Source: Nipponacmea schrenckii (lineage: Eukaryota; Mollusca; Gastropoda; Lottiidae). Taken from it: a stretch of 64,000 nucleotides of DNA. Location: positions 31,936,602 through 32,000,601 of the forward strand of contig JAUJPP010000003.1 in NCBI GenBank assembly GCA_030562195.1, read 5' to 3'. A program made the position numbers and the translations under genes. Below are positions 12,601 to 27,600 of this stretch, piece by piece; position 1 is the stretch's first letter, and each line of letters starts with the position of its first letter. The notes beneath the pieces are model-generated. The model worked only from the letters and a program-made list of their open reading frames with translations. It made no database searches and was not told where the DNA came from.

Positions 12601-15600
12601 TTATTTATAGATTTTTTTTTAAATCCGACTTAATAAGTCGAAGAACGGATGTAGTGATTAACAATGGTTGTGAACTGCGATCGTGTGTGTTATTTCCAAG
12701 TAATAAACCAAACGTGAAGAACGGAGCTTGTTTTCGACTAATTTATAAGGTCAGAAATTGACGTCAAATCCTCCAGCTGCCTGTGGTATTTTCTATATTA
12801 ATATGTATAATATAATAAGCAATAGACACTGTATATGAATAGACGGTTGATAAACCTATGGGAACTTATAGATTAAAATAAATGTCAGAAACACGTCTGC
12901 TTCTAATGACACGACTCTTGATATTCAACTTAAAATATTGGAAATATATATTCTACAATAAAATCCCAGTCGTTGAATACGGAAGGTTAGCCGATTGGAT
13001 ATGTCATCCTGTTTTTTTTTTAACATGATTTGGCTTTACTGAAAAATTGGATACGGTCAAATGTATATTATAATGACTGTATGTAAGCGTGAATTTTATG
13101 TTGGTTAGAGAACATTCATCAGGGTTTGGTGTAAATTATTGTCGTCTACCTGACATGGATATAAATGTGACTGATTTTGTGGCCTTGCTTATTCCTTGAT
13201 AGAAAAGTATACAACATAAAGATTGGTAACAATAATTCACGTTCCATATAATTATAATTATTCAGAAATGTTTTCACTCTTCTGTTAACGATGCTGTGTC
13301 AGAAGAAATTTGTTTAATATTAACTTTACAACATTCCATAGTCAATATAAACTAGAATAATGTAAATAATATAAAAAATAATAATATAACGTGTATGTAT
13401 ATATTTTGCATAATTATCACGGCCTGTAATTTTCATTCCATAGTCAATATAGACTAGAATAATGTATATAATATATATAAAATGTGATTGTATATATTTT
13501 GCATGATTTTCATTAATTAATCTAAATGTGTTAAATTTGTCGTAATATTTAAGCCAGGGCCAAACAGTCTGCTCTTCATTAATAAGTCATTTTGTTAGAC
13601 TGTATAGGGACCTGTATGTCTTGTTTGTACCAAGTTGATCAGATCAATTTATCAACGCTTGGTTTATCTCCTAACCTAACATCTATAAACCTATAAGACA
13701 TAAGACAGTTTGTCTATACTTTCTATAGAAGAAATGGTTGGCGTCAGTATGATATCTGAAAGTCAATTTTCACATAAAAATTAATCATTTAGTTTTATGT
13801 GCATTTTATTGGGTCGTTATAGCAGCTGGCTTTATGTTCATTGTTAAGTTATAGGATTTATGTAAGATACAGACCGAAATTGATTTGAACTATAACTGTT
13901 ACTAGACGTGTATGTATATATTTTGCATTATTATCACGGACTGTAATTAATCATTTAGTTTTATGTGCATTTTATTGGGTCGTTATAGCAATTGACTTTA
14001 TGTTCATTGTTAAGTTATAGGATTTGTGTAAGATACAGACCGAAAGTGATTTGAACTAGTCTGTTACTAGACGGGCAGTATATCTCAGATTCTCAATGAA
14101 TTCACATTATTTACTTCCTGACCATTGGGATATTCAAAATAAAATTCCCATATGCATTATACCGCATCATCATCATATAACATGACATAATTAACTGCCA
14201 AATCAGCATGGTTTGTCTTGAAAAAGAAGCCTATATTGAAGTCAAGTTGTGTTCGTCATCACCGTCAAGCCTAATAACAACCACCACATACTATGTAAAC
14301 CTTATTAGTGTAATCAAATCAAATCAAATAGGTTTCGTGATCTATAGTCGTTAGCTGATGACTCGTTTGTTCTCGTCTAGAAACTCCTCTTGATTCCACT
14401 TCTATAATGTTATACTATATAGTGATATATTATTCTTTGGGGTGATGTTATCAAAGCCAGGGAGGGGTCTTTGTAGTCAAGTATAAAATGGTGGGACAAT
14501 CATAGTTTTAGTCGTCCCTTATGACACGATTACAGAGAGAGCAAAATAAAGCGGTAGGGTAAAGATTTAAAGGGTATATAAGGAAAAGGGTAAAGATATA
14601 TTAGGGTGAGGGTCAAGATTTATAGGGCTAAGAATGGTAAAGATTTATAGAGGGAATGGTAAAGATTTATAGGGGAAGGGTAAAGATTTATAGGGGAAAG
14701 GTAATAAATTACAGGGGAAGGCTTAAGATTTATTGGGTTAAGGGTAAAGAATTATAGAGGAAAGGGTAAAGATTTATAGAGGGAGGAGGGAGAATAGTAA
14801 AGATTTATATAACTTTAGGTTCATTGTGTTCATACTGATACAGCTGAGGAACACAAACCACTGGTTAAGAAGCACAAGACAACCGATGAACAAGGTCAGT
14901 TCGGCCACTGTTTCAGCCACTCACTCCGTCATGGATTTTTTTCTTCATCAACTGAAGCAAAGTAATTGAAAATGTATATATTATATAGTCGATAAAGGCT
15001 TCATACTGTAGATTTTCTAGAGTGACTTGAATACGAAACCAATATCGATCAATGTATAAAGTTGTCAGTCGAGAATGAGGGCTATTTTGTGTAAAAAACA
15101 GTGACTCGGTTATTTCAAATTATGCTTTTCAGAGGTATTAGACTCGTAAAATTATGTTTTGCAGCCCAACCCTACCTGATATCATTATGACCCAGTAAAC
15201 GTTGAAAACTGGATCTTGATATCATTTTGAACCAATAAACGTTGAAAACTGGATATTGATATCATTATGAACCAATAAACGTTGAAAACTGGATTTTGAT
15301 ATCATTATGAACCAATAAACTTTGAAAACTGGATCTTGATATCATTATGACCCTATAAACGTTGAAAACTGGATCTTGATATCATTATGACCCTATAAAC
15401 GTTAAAAACTGGATCTTGATATCATTATGACCCTATAAACGTTGAAAACTGGATCTTGATATCATTATGACCCTATAAACGTTGAAAACTGGATCTTGAT
15501 ATAATTATGACCCTATAAACGTTGAAAACTGGATCTTGATATAATTATGAACAAATAAACTCTGGTATATCGTGTTATAAGACGTGTGTGTGACCAGCTT

Positions 15601-18600
15601 TGCATTGCAGTGCATTACTCGTATGAATAATATACCGATACGACTGAGGACCACAACGATTCTAAAACTTTCGAATCGATATAGTGAACGACACTTAACG
15701 ATTATTGCAATTATAGTAATAACATTTTTGTCACTATTTAGTATATTAAAGAATTGTGGATGTAAACACTTGTGGAAGAAATGAATTTTTGACAAATTAT
15801 GACTCAATACTCACGAGGAATCTGTCATATATTAATAAATATACAATTTTATTCAGGGGAATTGTGTTTGAAGTGATTCCTTATATTCATATTGCCTTTT
15901 TTAGGCTTCTGAAAAACTGAACAAGTACTTTTTCCTCACCCATGAAAGCCACCATTTTGCCTAGCATAATAAGTTTCAACAGGGTGAGGGGACTTTTTTC
16001 AGATCAGATCTTCACTTGTATTGATGCTTAAGTAATGAGTTTAAAGGATTTTAAGGGTTCGGAGAAAGTGAAGCAAAGTAGTGTTTGCTCGAAAGACGTC
16101 AATAGTGGACATTTGATATTCTTTCGAAATAGATCAAATTGTGAAAAAGATAATGCATTGAAAAAGAAATTTCAGAGAAAAGGTTATTTGATGTTTATTG
16201 GTACCCTTTTGAAAAATTGAGCTTTTATTTTTGTTGCCTTTATCATTTTTATACGCCCACATGAAATTGTTTTTATCGCCCAAGGATGAACCCTATTGAA
16301 AATCAAACTTATCAAAATATATTTCATATGAATTATTGTCCCTGTAAGTTAAAACTCGTTCGATATTTTACAAGGTATGGGTTTTGAAGAAATGTTTACT
16401 TATCACCCCAAGGTTGAACCCGACTGAAAATCGAAATGTGGAAAAATATTTACATAGTAATTGCCTTGTAAGAAGGTTAAATTCTTGAACGATTTTAATA
16501 AATGTAGTAATATTGTAAAGGTTGAATATTTCGACTGGCAGCTATCTATTTTAATATCGTTTGAATTTTTCCTGACACAACTGGGCTTTTATTTTTGTTG
16601 CCTTTATCATTTTTATACGCCGACATGAAATTGTTTTTATCGCCCAAGGATGAACCCTATTGAAAATCAAACTTATCAAAATATATTTCATATGAATTAT
16701 TGTCCCTGTTATTTAAAACGCGTTCGATATTTTACAAGGTATGGATGAACCGGACTGAAAATCGAAATGAGGAAAAATATTTACATAGTAATTGCCTTGT
16801 AAGAAGGTAAAATTCTTGAACGATTTTAATAAACGTAGTAATATTGTAAAGGTTGAATATTTCATTCCGTTGATGGTTACTGTACTGTCAAATTTTATTT
16901 TAAAATTCAATGCTGCCTGTAGACTGGTAGCTATCTATTTTAATATTGTTTTAATTTTTCCTGACACAACTGGGCGAGTACACATGGTATTTAAATATTT
17001 TTCAATGGTTAAAAATGTTGTTTGACAGTAATCAGAACCAATCTAAACAGGATGATTTCCTTGTTCCCGTCATTTGATATTTTTGTATGAATACGTTTTA
17101 TCCGTCATGTATTAAATTTTATAGATGGCTGTGTTGACTCTACACGTTTAACTGTGTAAATAACCTCGTAATATTAGGGCCTGTGTTAATAAATATTAAA
17201 TGTTACTCAATATAGCAAACAACACGATTGATTTGTAAATATGTACACACAGCCGAAATTATTGTAATAATACAAAAACACTTCTGGAATTATGATAAGA
17301 CCTTGTCATCAAGATACAATTGGTAAGAGTTATGTTCCAGAGAGTGTAAAATAGTTAAATGTTATTTTCCAGAGGTTTAATCGTAAAGTTGATAAGAAAA
17401 GACATAAATTTACCATCTTTGTGGACAACAGACGGACAAAAGGCTTTTTTTTGTGAATGTTATATACGATTCCTATTCGTGTTGGTGTAGAGAAATAATG
17501 AACATATCATCAGTATGGATTGAAAATAATTTGTCATCAGAATATATCATTGTTTATGAAGGAATCAGTTGGTAAATGAATATAGGCCTAATTATTAATT
17601 ATAATGCATATGTGCATTTTTATCTTACACTTGGCCCCTTTCGGAGGAATAGTTTAAGAAATATATACAAAGTTTATCATTATTTTATTATCACTGAGTC
17701 CAATTGGTGTCACGTAACACTTTTATCGGGATTATCTGCCCATTTCTGCCTCTCACCAGAAGACATGAGAAAAAACAATACAGCACCAATAGAATAAAAC
17801 CCAACTGATATATAAAAGACCCATTTCCATTGGTCATCTCCCTAAAACAATATGATTCAAAAACACTTTGTCAAACACTTTATATTTATCTATGAAATTT
17901 ATCACATGAAAAAACGATCTAAGAAAAACGGCCCTGTCGTCATTGCGTTATCTCTTGTCTAGTTTGAGACGATAATTCCGTACGATGTAAAGCAATTTGG
18001 CTACTCACATCGATACGTACAATGAATGAACTTGTTATGAAATAAATTAAAGGCGTACCTTGGAAACTATGTACCCTGTTAATGTTGGACTCAAAATGCC
18101 AGGAAAATACGCAATCGTGTTGGCAAAACCCATCACTAAGCTGGAATACTGCGGAGCAATATCAAGAGCATTTACACCTGTGCCAGCTATTGCAAATCCT
18201 CCAATGCCAACTGCTAAAGATAATGCGATGATGAATTGTACGATGGTTTGACTGTAACATGCCCACATGATGAATATGATTTGGATCAGATAAGCTAAAA
18301 AAAAAAGGTTAATTTTTATTTTACTCGCATTAATCAGAAGATAATATACTATTTAACTAGAAACACCGGAAATTGACGTGATTCGGTTAGTTTATACAAT
18401 CGTCTTAATGAATATATCCTGACTTAGATCGATGGAAAATATTTTCTAAGCCTATGATTTTAGTTACATACATCTCTGTTTACTTACTTCCACTGGTAAT
18501 GAATTTCCTCACTGTTGTTGTACAGATGCCACGGTTTCTCATAAAATCAGCACATGGACCGCCTAACGCAGACGTCACTGCCAATAACAGATATGGTAGC

Positions 18601-21600
18601 GTCGACAAGTAACCAATCTAAATATATATTTATGTTCGTATACCACAGTTCAATATTTTATATTAATTGAAAGTTTGGGATGTCTTTTCTTAGTGCTTCA
18701 TTTAAAGGATTGTTTTTTGTGTATCTTTGACAGGTGTATTTGCATCATTCCGGTTCAAATGAATTGGTATTTGTGATATTAAAATTCTATATGAACCACA
18801 TAAAATTTGAATGGTGGAAATAGAAGCTTCAAGACTAGAAATCACACGAAACAGACCCGTAATTACCTTGTGCATGAAGTACATATACACCTTACAAATT
18901 GTTTGTGGTTCTTACCCAGGAGCTTTAATATTAAACTCTATTATAAAGCTAGTTGGTTCTTACCAAATGTATATGTATTGCATATAGAAAAAAACAGACT
19001 ATAGTTTTCTTCATTTGAGTTGCATAGTTGTTTTAAAGATTTACCTTTCTGATGTCTGTATTATAAATGCGGTCCATATACGTTGGTAACTCAGTTATCC
19101 ATGTGAATATGCCCCAATTCTCAACAAAGAATCCGATACTAATAGCCCAAACTGGCGCTGAACAAAAAATCTTTCTGTAAGGTGGATTCTGAAAATAAAA
19201 TTTCATGTTAAAACTAAATAAACATGTAGTCGAAAAGTAGATTTCATTGGAACCTTTTTTTTAAAAAAAATCTTTGACTTTTACATTGCTGAGTGGATTT
19301 TCAAGTAATGTTACATGGAAATCTTTAATGCTTAAGTCTAGGTTTGAAACCGAAGTTTCCTACCTCACTTTTGCTCATCCAACCTAGATTATCCTCAATA
19401 TATATTAGCTCTTCTTTTGATATTGATGTATGTTCGGATGGTTTTTCTGTAGTGAGATACACCCAGAATACAAACCAACAAACTTCCAATCCTCCTAAAA
19501 ATAAATTTATAAAGCAAAGTAATAATTAGAAATAATAAAAAAAAAAATTGATAACTAAAAAATGCATTTAAAATCTACATACTTTTATGGACCCACAATT
19601 CTCTTCATATGCCAATAAATGTCAGCGATGCAAGACTGATAGGAAAAAGCGTCTAGTCGTTCTTGGATGGGACAATAAACTGAGGCCCCTTGTGTTACAG
19701 GCTCTGCACGTTAGAGATCATTTGACAGAAATCGCAAAAAGAGTAGGCTAAGGAGCTGAAGGACAATGAAGGAGGTAGTTGTCGAATGCCTAATTCCCGG
19801 TAATATTACTTCTATGATAGAGAATCGATGACGTATTAGAAAGACTCCAATAGTCATCAATGATAGTACATTAAAATTGTATACATTTAATTATAAACCT
19901 ACCAAAGAAATAAAATATTGATGGCCATCTAGCCAGGCTACTAGCCAGTAGACCTCCTATTGGGAAGCTAATCATGTTACCAACGTATGCTCCTGGAACA
20001 TAAAAAAAAACAGTTTTATAGATTGACAAATCCTATGTGTTCCCTTACAATTTAAATTGGGTCAACTTGCAGAGATTATCGCCTGTATTTCCATGTCATG
20101 ATACTTTGCTTCCGTGTAGGTTCATGTTCCTGTTAGACCAAACAATCATTTTTATTTTGTGTATTAGCTTTTTCCCATTTTACTTTTGACCAGTTTCAAA
20201 AATCATTTTCCTGCCTTCTCCAGCACTGGTAATTTGCAGAATGTGTTACCCCCATTCTAACTGCTGTGAATTGAAAGAACTACCTTACCTGAGAAAATAA
20301 TACTTGATAATTTTGATTTTTCTTGTGACGGAATCCACTTCGATAACAGTTCCATTATACACGGAAAGGTTGAAGCCTACAGTACAGCAAGTTGTAGCAA
20401 AGAGGGTCTAGCTGCGTTTACTAGACGCGGTATGCGAAGCAGGGAAGACATCATTCTGATTGCTCCAAGTCATTTGTATTAATTCTTTACGGATTTTGAT
20501 GAAACTTGATATGAGAGTTTATGATGAACCCCTTTTGAAAATCAGCGAAATCGGAAAATTTTCCGTATTAGTTATTACCACTTTGTTCTTGAAAGCCCCG
20601 TAAACACGCTACAATGTGTATTTCTTGACGGATTTTGATGAACCTTGGTGTGAAAAGTGTTCTAACTCAAGGATAATTGCTATTGAAAATCAGCGAAATC
20701 GATATAAATATTAAGTATGAGTTATTGCCCTTGTTCATGAAAACGGGTTCAATTTTAGCTTGTAAACACTCTTGAAAGAACAATTCTAAAAGTATTTGGA
20801 TAAAACTTGGCTTGAGTGTTTGTTATCACCCAAGGATGAATCATATAGAAAATCAGATAAATCTAAAAATATTTAGTTTTAGTTATTGCCCTTGTTTTGA
20901 AAACGCGTTCAATTTTTTGCTCATAAACAATCTACAATTCACAAGAATTAACCCTATTGAAAACAAAAGAATATCGAAATATATATAATATGAATTATTG
21001 CCCATGTTTCTTTAAAATGTGTTCGATTTTTGACTCGTAAACAAATATTTAATTAGTTATTTCATTGTAATTAGGTTTAATTCTTGACAGATTTTAATGA
21101 AACTTAGTAACATTGTACATTTATCACCCGAAAAGGAGTGTTTAATTGAATATTTCATTCGGCTGATTGTTACTGTACTGTCAAGTTTTTATTCAAAATC
21201 AATGCTGCCAGTGGGCGTATAAAATCTTTCAATCACATAATTGATTTACGAATCACACAATCGAAATTTCAGTTGGACATCCTGCTGGATTCGGATGCAC
21301 CTTGATCGCGCAGGAACAGACATAACTGGCGTCATGCCTAGAGAAACAGCAATTGTGTCGCGTGCACGTAAATGTACCTCGTGGTATTTGTAACGCATTC
21401 CGTATACACGGTTCCGTTTTCGAGCTCCGCATACCGCCTCTGTTGTAAACGTAGCTTGAAGCTGAATTCAAATGTACATGAGAAATTTCCAAAAAGTACA
21501 ATTGGTCAAATGATTGAATAATTTACTACACCAATTACACCGGGAAGCAAATACCTTTGATCTTAATTCATAATATTGATGATTGGCAAGTGTATTTTTG

Positions 21601-24600
21601 TTAAAGAAAATAAAGGTCATATTTTATATGAAATTATGCAAACCAAACGATTTATATTTTTGGGGTAAATGATACTTGGTCGCATTCCATTGTCAAGAAA
21701 CAAGATAATATAGATCAGTGTTACTTACCTCACCAAAGCCCTGAATAAATCTCACAACCAAATATACCGTTACATTCCATTGTGCTATCAATGGCGTAAA
21801 TAACATCGTTATGCCTATTAACAATTGGCCACAGCCAAAAAAATATTTACCACCATATTTGTGACTCAACCAACCTGAAATTATAAAGAAAGGTATTGAT
21901 ATAAGTAAGTTGGCTCTACCAAAACAAAATGTATTGCCCCTACGATAAATTTCTGACGACCGACCAATTTCTTAACTTCAAATAAGACCATACCGAATTG
22001 CCCCTCTAGTCTATATGTTTCGATTCTTTGTTTTGAATTCATGTACTTCGAAAACACAATCAAAAGATTTATTATAATTTATGCCAACAAATCATAAATT
22101 GGGTTGGCATTATGAAGTTAAGTAATAATGTAGAATTCGTTCTCTCAAAGTGAACAGTACAAAGAAGAGGTTGAATTAAATAATTTGAATGTGGTGTTGC
22201 AAAACACTTTCAGTCATGCCCTACGTTTCGTCGATCCTGATCGGCGTGTTAAAGTCTTTACTCGTAATTCTAGTCCACCAAGCTAAGATGTTTGGCCAAG
22301 GAACAACTGGTAGGATCCTTTACTGTGAACCTAAGTTGTTATCCTTGTAAAATTTGTCCATTCTAACATCAGAAAAGATGAATGAATTAATACATCTATA
22401 CTACATATTAACATGACAAAAACCTTAAAATGTTTAAACTTGGCAAAAACGAATCTTTATTCATCAGTTGGCTTATACCTGAGGTAAAAACTATGCGACA
22501 GAATCAATCTTTAATCTAATAAATCCAAAAGCTTTCAGTACGTAGTTACACGGAAATTGTAATGATTTCTCGTTACATAAGTATTATTTGTGAGTTGCTA
22601 TTGAATCAGTATGGATTTGAAGTACTAGTATCATTGAGAATTTATATTTCCCAATGGAAAATTATAGTTTTATAGACTGCCTTTGTTGCCCTTTTTTACA
22701 GTCCTTCCTCCTTGTATTCAGGTTCGAGACTGCCATTGCCCTTTCGGATATATTATGGGCATGCTTGTTTTATCTACATTGCTCGTGGAAAGATTTCTTC
22801 TTTTAATGAATACCAAATAATGTGTAGAACTTACCATTTGACTACAAGCAGTAAGTTTCTACTTACTTAATGGCATTTGTGCAACAATTCCACCATAATA
22901 AGGCATTGATAATAATAGTCCTTGAAGTCGTAAATCCCAATTCACATCAGCGTTCTTAAGAAAATAAACATAATTTATTTCATGATTGTGTATATATTGG
23001 CATTTCACCGATCAAGAAAGTGTAAGGGAACATACTCATAATATACAATAAAAATTGACCGACGAGTGTTCATATGAAAAACTTTCAGATTCTAGAACGA
23101 AATTTTAACTTTGCTTCGGTAACACTGAAATGTAGAACTTAGTGAGTCGAATGTCCGAAGGTCCAGGATTCAATTCTTGTACGTGTCCAGATATACCTTC
23201 ATATTATTCCACCCAGTTAACCCTCGTTTGAATGAGGCAATTCAACGGAACATTCTACCGATAGTGTATGTTAAAAATCATGTACAGTTGCATATCGAAA
23301 AATGCCCCTCTTTGCATGCTCTGTGATGTTTTATCTGTCGCTATTTATCCAGGTATGTCCAGACTAGTAGGACGCAAAACTCCATTTCATCTCTGGTAGT
23401 TTTTATCGTGCTCGTTCACGTTTCATAGAGGTATGTATCAAGAAGGAATTGTATCAAAAGGAATTGTATACCCACCAGACTCTTAGACGTTATATTCGTG
23501 TCCGCGAAACCACCACCTGTCATTGGTACTATGGCAACACTTAGAATTGTTTTAGATGAATATGCCAAAACTGAAAGTAAAGAAATTTTTGAAATTATAC
23601 TATATTTGTATATGGTTTTTAAAACGTTACTGACAGAAAAAACAACCAATCGTCACTAACAGAATTATTGTATCTATTATAAGTATGCATTTACCAAAAG
23701 GCAAAGATTTAGAAAACACTTTTCGAGGGGAAGAAATTTGCAAACTTGATTTTCCAAAAAAGTAATATTTTGTAAAGAGTGTGCAGATATTGACGGATGC
23801 TGACACGACCCGCATCTTTTATTGTCTATTGTATCATTGACGCCAGGATTTACCTCATCTCCCAGATTTTAATCAAATTCACATGGAAATCATTGATTAA
23901 TTTTATCATTAATTTTATTTCTTTCCTATTTTCCCACAAATAGTTATGTTTTAATCTTAAAACTTACCAAATCCTAGAAAACCCATGAAGACAAATATAT
24001 ATCGCTTAGGTAGATAACACTTAGAATCGGGAACATCTGCAGTACTCTTGTTCTTTGGTTCTGTGTATGAATTTCGATTTTCTTTGAGTTTTTTAGAGTA
24101 TTTTTCATCCATTGTTCGAGACAGCTATATGTCTTTCCGATGTAATAAGTAAAATTAATTAAAGTGTCCCATACACGCTCAAATTTGTTTGATGGTTTGA
24201 TTAAATGTTTGACACAATTTTTTTTGATAGATTTTTGATCGTGTATGGGCGTGATTGATGGTCAAAAAATATTGATATCAAATGATAAAATCTTGTAGAT
24301 ATAATGTATTGGAACTATGTCAAATTCACTCTTAGCAATTAAAAGATTGGAACTGTGTTAAATTAACACAGTCAAATTTTACTTTTATAAGCAAAAGATC
24401 GGAACTATACAATACAAACTACAGTAACAAAATTCACTTTCAGTTTCACAAGCACAGGATTTGAGCAATATCAAAATTCACGTTCATAAAAACCGAATTA
24501 GAGAAATATCAAAATTCACGTTCACAAACACGGAATTAGAGAAATATCAAAATTCACTTACACAAGCACAAGATTTGAGCAATGCAAAATTCACGTTCAC

Positions 24601-27600
24601 AAACATAGAATTAGAGAAATATCAAAATTTACTTTCTCAAAGTAACACGGAATTAGAGAAATATCAAAACGGTCACAAACACGAAATTAGAGAACTATCA
24701 AAATTCACGTTTACAAGCACGGAATAAGAGAAATATGAAAATTCACTTTTATAAGCACAGGATTTGAGCAATGTAAAATTCACGTTGACAAACACGGAAT
24801 GAAAGAATTATCAAAACGTTCACAAACAAGGAATTGAAGAAATATCAAAATTCACGTTCACAAACACGAAAATGTAGAAATGTCGAAACAGAAAAATGTT
24901 AAAACTACAATTTCATTCTTTAATTGGTTAGCACGAAAACACTCCAGTTCCTATAAAGTTATATATAATAGTTATAAGTTGAAATTTCAAAATCTTTTTT
25001 CCACGACATCCTGTTCTTTCCAGGTCACGCTCCTTTTAGTAGAGAGAAACATCTCTGATAGCTTTTTGAACAGCTGAGGCTGTTTTATTCCAGTCGAGAA
25101 CCGTGAAAATAACTATCAGAGGCTGGGATATAGACAGGTGTTTTGGGACGTTTTAACCGCACTAAAATACCATATGTTTCATACCATGTTCATAAACAAT
25201 TACATGTAAGATAAGAATCTAATATGCGAGGCGTTGAGTACACTAAAATGTGTATTAGTTTAGAACATGATTTGAGAATATAAAGGCTCAGCAGATGTAA
25301 AGTCCATCTTTAAGGCAAACTCGGTCTAAAATACACTCGTCCTATAGCTAATATTTTACTTTAATATTGACTATTGGTTTAATTGGTTTTATAAGCATCC
25401 CACACTTTATTAATTATAGTATTTATATAATTTATTTAATTAGGATTGATTTACAACATTTTTATTATTTTCTATTTACAGAATGGTAATAAAATATTCA
25501 ATAAAGGAAGAATAATGAATGCCGCCTTCAAGGAAGCCTTAAAACTCTTCGATTTTCAATGTGCAGTCTTTCATGATGTAGATCTAATACCTGAAGATGA
25601 CAGGAATATGTACACCTGTCCCCAACAACCTCGTCATTTATCAGTAGCAATTGACGAAATGAATTACAAGTAAGTCAATATTTTTGATGTATCTTATTTT
25701 AATCTTTATTCCATGCAATATTTCATTTCAGCAAGCATGGACGCAAACCATTAAAAAGTGTACTAGAAACTTTCTATTTTCTATAAAGGTTATCCCATAC
25801 TCTGGTAACTTAACTTGAAGCGTAAAATTTTTCGAATCCAAAATATTCCAATTAAAGGTGCACGATAAAGATCTTTCGACAGAAAACAAAAAGGACCAAA
25901 ACTGGGTTTAAAGGGACACTGCGTCCTAGCATGAACATTAAATTTTTAGTTCTCAAGAATGGTCAATATGGGTACATATTCATCAGTGAACTTACCTGGT
26001 GTCATAAAGTAACAGAATCCCTGAAAATCTGGAAAACTCACAAAACTAAGTCATTTTTAAAAAACGCTTAATAAAGTTATTAAGCGTTTTTCAATACTCA
26101 AATGCATCTTTATGGACAATAACTTATATTTTTTTTCAATATTATTTATGGCAGCATGTATGTTTACTGATAAATAGAGCTCTTAATGGAAACCTTTAAG
26201 GGGGTTAACAACCCTAAACCTATGTACACAAAATAGACGATTTCAACCACTTTTGTTCCACCTATCCGAAATATTTAAATATCAATGGAAAGAGGGGACT
26301 TTCAGCTATCCAAAAATATAAAATTTATTTCTTTATGACATATCAACTATGAGAAATAGGGTATGAAAGATGAAAGAAAAAAAAAACGTTAATTATTCCC
26401 TTAAAAATATCTACTAGGCTATTAATATAGAAGTTTGAAATTCTGCACAATACAAGTCTAGCATCTCTACAACATTACGTTGGCTTTTTGGAAAATTTTG
26501 TTTTGTTTAGAAGATATTGATAGAAATCAAAATTTTGCGTGTGCATTTACAAAAAATTGAATTTAAAAAAAAAATTATTTTATAAAAAAAAAACAACATA
26601 AAGTTATAGAAGGCATCGTAAGCTTTAGCTGAAACCAAAGTTTGTAAAAAATCGGATAATTGTAAGCGAGATATGCTTTTGGAAAAATGGCAGTTTTTAT
26701 CAACACTTTGCAAACACATGTAAACCTTACGTAATTACCGATCATGTTGTTAAAAGATTGTCTTTCATGCTGTAGAATTCTTTAAGCACCTTTTAGGCAT
26801 CGATATGCACCGATAACCACATAGTTTTAGTGCTAAAGGTTAAAGGTAAAAGTTAACTCATTCAATTCATTTCATTGCCAAAGTTTCTATAAGACTTACT
26901 TACCTTAGCACCCTTACATCTGGTTTTTATCTGAAAACTGAGCCACAACAAAAATTGATCTATTGCTGCATAATTATATATCATTATTGATTTTTTTTTA
27001 TTTAAATTTTATTCAGAAAGAAAATTTATTCTTGAATTCAAGTGTTATAATTGTAACCTGTGTGAATTTACGTATTGTATTCGTGCGTAGAATTGGAAAT
27101 ACACCTGGTAGACTTGATATAAAAGATACCCTGTTTATATATTGACACATTAAAACACATTAATGTTGATGCAAATGTTTATTTGCTAATCAATGCGTCC
27201 ACGTGGCAAGTTTGTTTTGAAGTAGGTAGCATCTAGCACAAGCCGTGACTCCATAGTATGTCACAATTACTACGAATAATTCAGTAAAGCATGTTGATAC
27301 CAACAATGAATTTTCATAGCCGATACTATTTTTTAACCTCAATTCAGATTGGGCTTTGTCTTTAGTTGGCAGGTGCTATATAGCCTGTTTTAGTGCTGAT
27401 GTACCATAATACATTTCATTTCATTTTCTTAAATCGTCTTATTATTAATTCACTGTGGTAGTGTTATTACGTGTTCATATATATGATTAAATTACCTTAA
27501 ACGCATGTTATTTGGGATTTCGTATCAGGAAGAAACTGAGATATTTATATCAATCATTTTAAACCAGAGGCCAACAATGACTAAAAAAAATGCAGTTGCA

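Noticed and set aside
15180..15560. CRISPR-like regular spacing
   Set aside because: The 40-bp units are contiguous copies without unique spacers, in a eukaryotic intron; this is a minisatellite.
17576..17797. 73-residue plus-strand frame (and its twin at 45,289)
   Set aside because: Antisense shadow of the last SLC17 exon and its 3' flank.
20197..20376. Alternative frame of SLC17 exon 5 (FNLSVYNGTVIEVDSVTRK, seen as an ORF in unit B)
   Set aside because: The other frame (TFPCIMELLSKWIPSQEKSK) matches the SLC17 TM4-5 region and is phase-consistent with its neighbours.
24461..24727. 88-residue frame with repeating FTNTELEKYQN
   Set aside because: A translation of the 38-bp minisatellite; no start context or conservation.
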